In this document: positions 63,432 through 64,000 of the stretch, one piece after another | Layout of the letters: the number at the start of each line of letters is the position of its first letter | Numbering within the stretch: the stretch's first letter is position 1 | Source of the DNA: Archangium lansingense | Lineage (GTDB): Bacteria; Myxococcota; Myxococcia; Myxococcales; Myxococcaceae | Assembly: GCF_026626635.1 (NCBI RefSeq) | Contig: NZ_JAPNKA010000001.1 | Location: 5,208,001-5,272,000 of the forward strand | DNA: 64,000 bases | Direction: 5' to 3' | Made by a program: the position numbers and the translations under genes | The notes under the pieces: generated by a model | Databases searched by the model: none | Told to the model about the DNA's origin: nothing | What the model saw: only the letters and a program-made list of their open reading frames with translations

Positions 63432-64000
63432 ATGGCCGTAGCACTCGGAGCAGTCGCCCTGCTGGTGGGCGCGGCGGTGGGCATGTGGTGGTGGATGGGG
63501 CGCGCGCTCTTCGAGCCGGGCACCGTGGAGCAAGTGTTGGCGGAGCGGGGCGAGACACTGGAGGTACCACCCGGACAGCGCGCCGACGCCTCGAGCTGGC
63601 AGGTGGCCCCGGGCGTGCAACTGCACCACGTGGCCATGGGCCAGGGGCGAGACCTCGTCGTCGTGCACGGCGGCCCGGGCCTGCCCCCGGCAGCTCCGTG
63701 GCGCGCGGCCGTCCTGGCCAGCGATACCCTGCGCTGGCACTTCTACGATCAGCGCGGCTGTGGGGCCTCCTCCCGTCCTCTCATCCACGCTCCGCCTGGC
63801 GGCACATGGCAGGCCATGCAGGCGGTGGAGGCACGGCTGGGGCTTGCCGCACAGCTCGCGGATCTGGAGCGTATCCGGCGCCTCCTCGGGCAGGAGCGCC
63901 TCACGCTGGTGGGGCACTCCTTTGGAGCTCTGGTGGCCGCGCTCTATGCGGCGGAGTGGCCGGAGCGGGTGCGGGCCCTCGTGCTGGTGGCGCCCGCGCC
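63432..64000 (+). CDS. alpha/beta hydrolase, proline iminopeptidase-like (partial)
   Basis: The window ends inside this gene; 189 codons are visible. An N-terminal hydrophobic segment (VALGAVALLVGAAVGMWWWM) anchors it in the membrane. Then come VVHGGPGLPP (oxyanion loop HGGPG), FYDQRGCGASSRP and the nucleophile elbow LVGHSFGALVAAL with the catalytic Ser. HGGPG and DQRGxGxS are typical of proline iminopeptidase-like enzymes. GGAGG lies 6 bases before the ATG region. The acid and His lie beyond the window. Confidence 0.85.
   Translation, partial: MAVALGAVALLVGAAVGMWWWMGRALFEPGTVEQVLAERGETLEVPPGQRADASSWQVAPGVQLHHVAMGQGRDLVVVHGGPGLPPAAPWRAAVLASDTLRWHFYDQRGCGASSRPLIHAPPGGTWQAMQAVEARLGLAAQLADLERIRRLLGQERLTLVGHSFGALVAALYAAEWPERVRALVLVAPA

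Overview
The window comes from a high-GC genome and most likely from a myxobacterium, probably suborder Cystobacterineae (Archangium, Cystobacter and relatives). Supporting signs are near-complete G/C at third codon positions, a MYXO-CTERM-type C-terminal sorting tail, very large Ser/Thr kinases fused to TPR or ATPase regions, many lipoproteins, and Uma2 and IS21/ISAzo13-type elements. The genus is an inference; no rRNA is present.

Layout. 1-5.5 kb is a mobile-element graveyard. It holds the end of an IS21 copy with an internally deleted istB, an 8-bp tandem repeat, a small beta-trefoil protein, a truncated group II intron reverse transcriptase, and a REP-associated (Y1/HUH) transposase gene split by a complete ISAzo13-type insertion sequence and flanked by 70-bp direct repeats. 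5.5-33 kb is mainly housekeeping: pyrD and an adenosine-deaminase-family gene, a Smr protein, Uma2, a metL-metI-metC methionine operon, a sigma factor/kinase pair, a DjlA-like protein divergent from folD, an ADP-ribosylglycohydrolase, a TonB receptor with a His-rich neighbour, an epoxide-hydrolase-like enzyme, metF, and the gcvT-gcvH-gcvP operon. Together folD, metF, gcvTHP and metL/I/C cover much of one-carbon supply and methionine synthesis.

33-44.7 kb is devoted to envelope and secreted proteins: two tandem FG-GAP/HYR giant lipoproteins (the second with a Gly/His/Asp-rich insert of about 190 residues), a vitamin-K-carboxylase-like HTTM membrane protein, and a glycine-rich MYXO-CTERM protein. 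44.7-58.4 kb is a mosaic of small stress, detoxification and hypothetical genes. Several are frameshifted, truncated or chimeric, and they lie among IS remnants. A YopT-like (C58) cysteine protease gene of atypical composition sits here, along with a truncated von Willebrand A protein carrying a new-looking duplicated domain. 58.8-64 kb holds a 1376-residue kinase/degenerate-cyclase/ATPase signalling protein, a LytTR DNA-binding fragment and the start of an alpha/beta hydrolase gene that runs off the window.

The items most worth following up are the C58 protease, the Gly/His/Asp-rich insert, the nested RAYT element with its 70-bp repeats, and the Firmicute-like metI-metC pair fused into a metL operon. 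No tRNA, rRNA, CRISPR array or convincing riboswitch was found.
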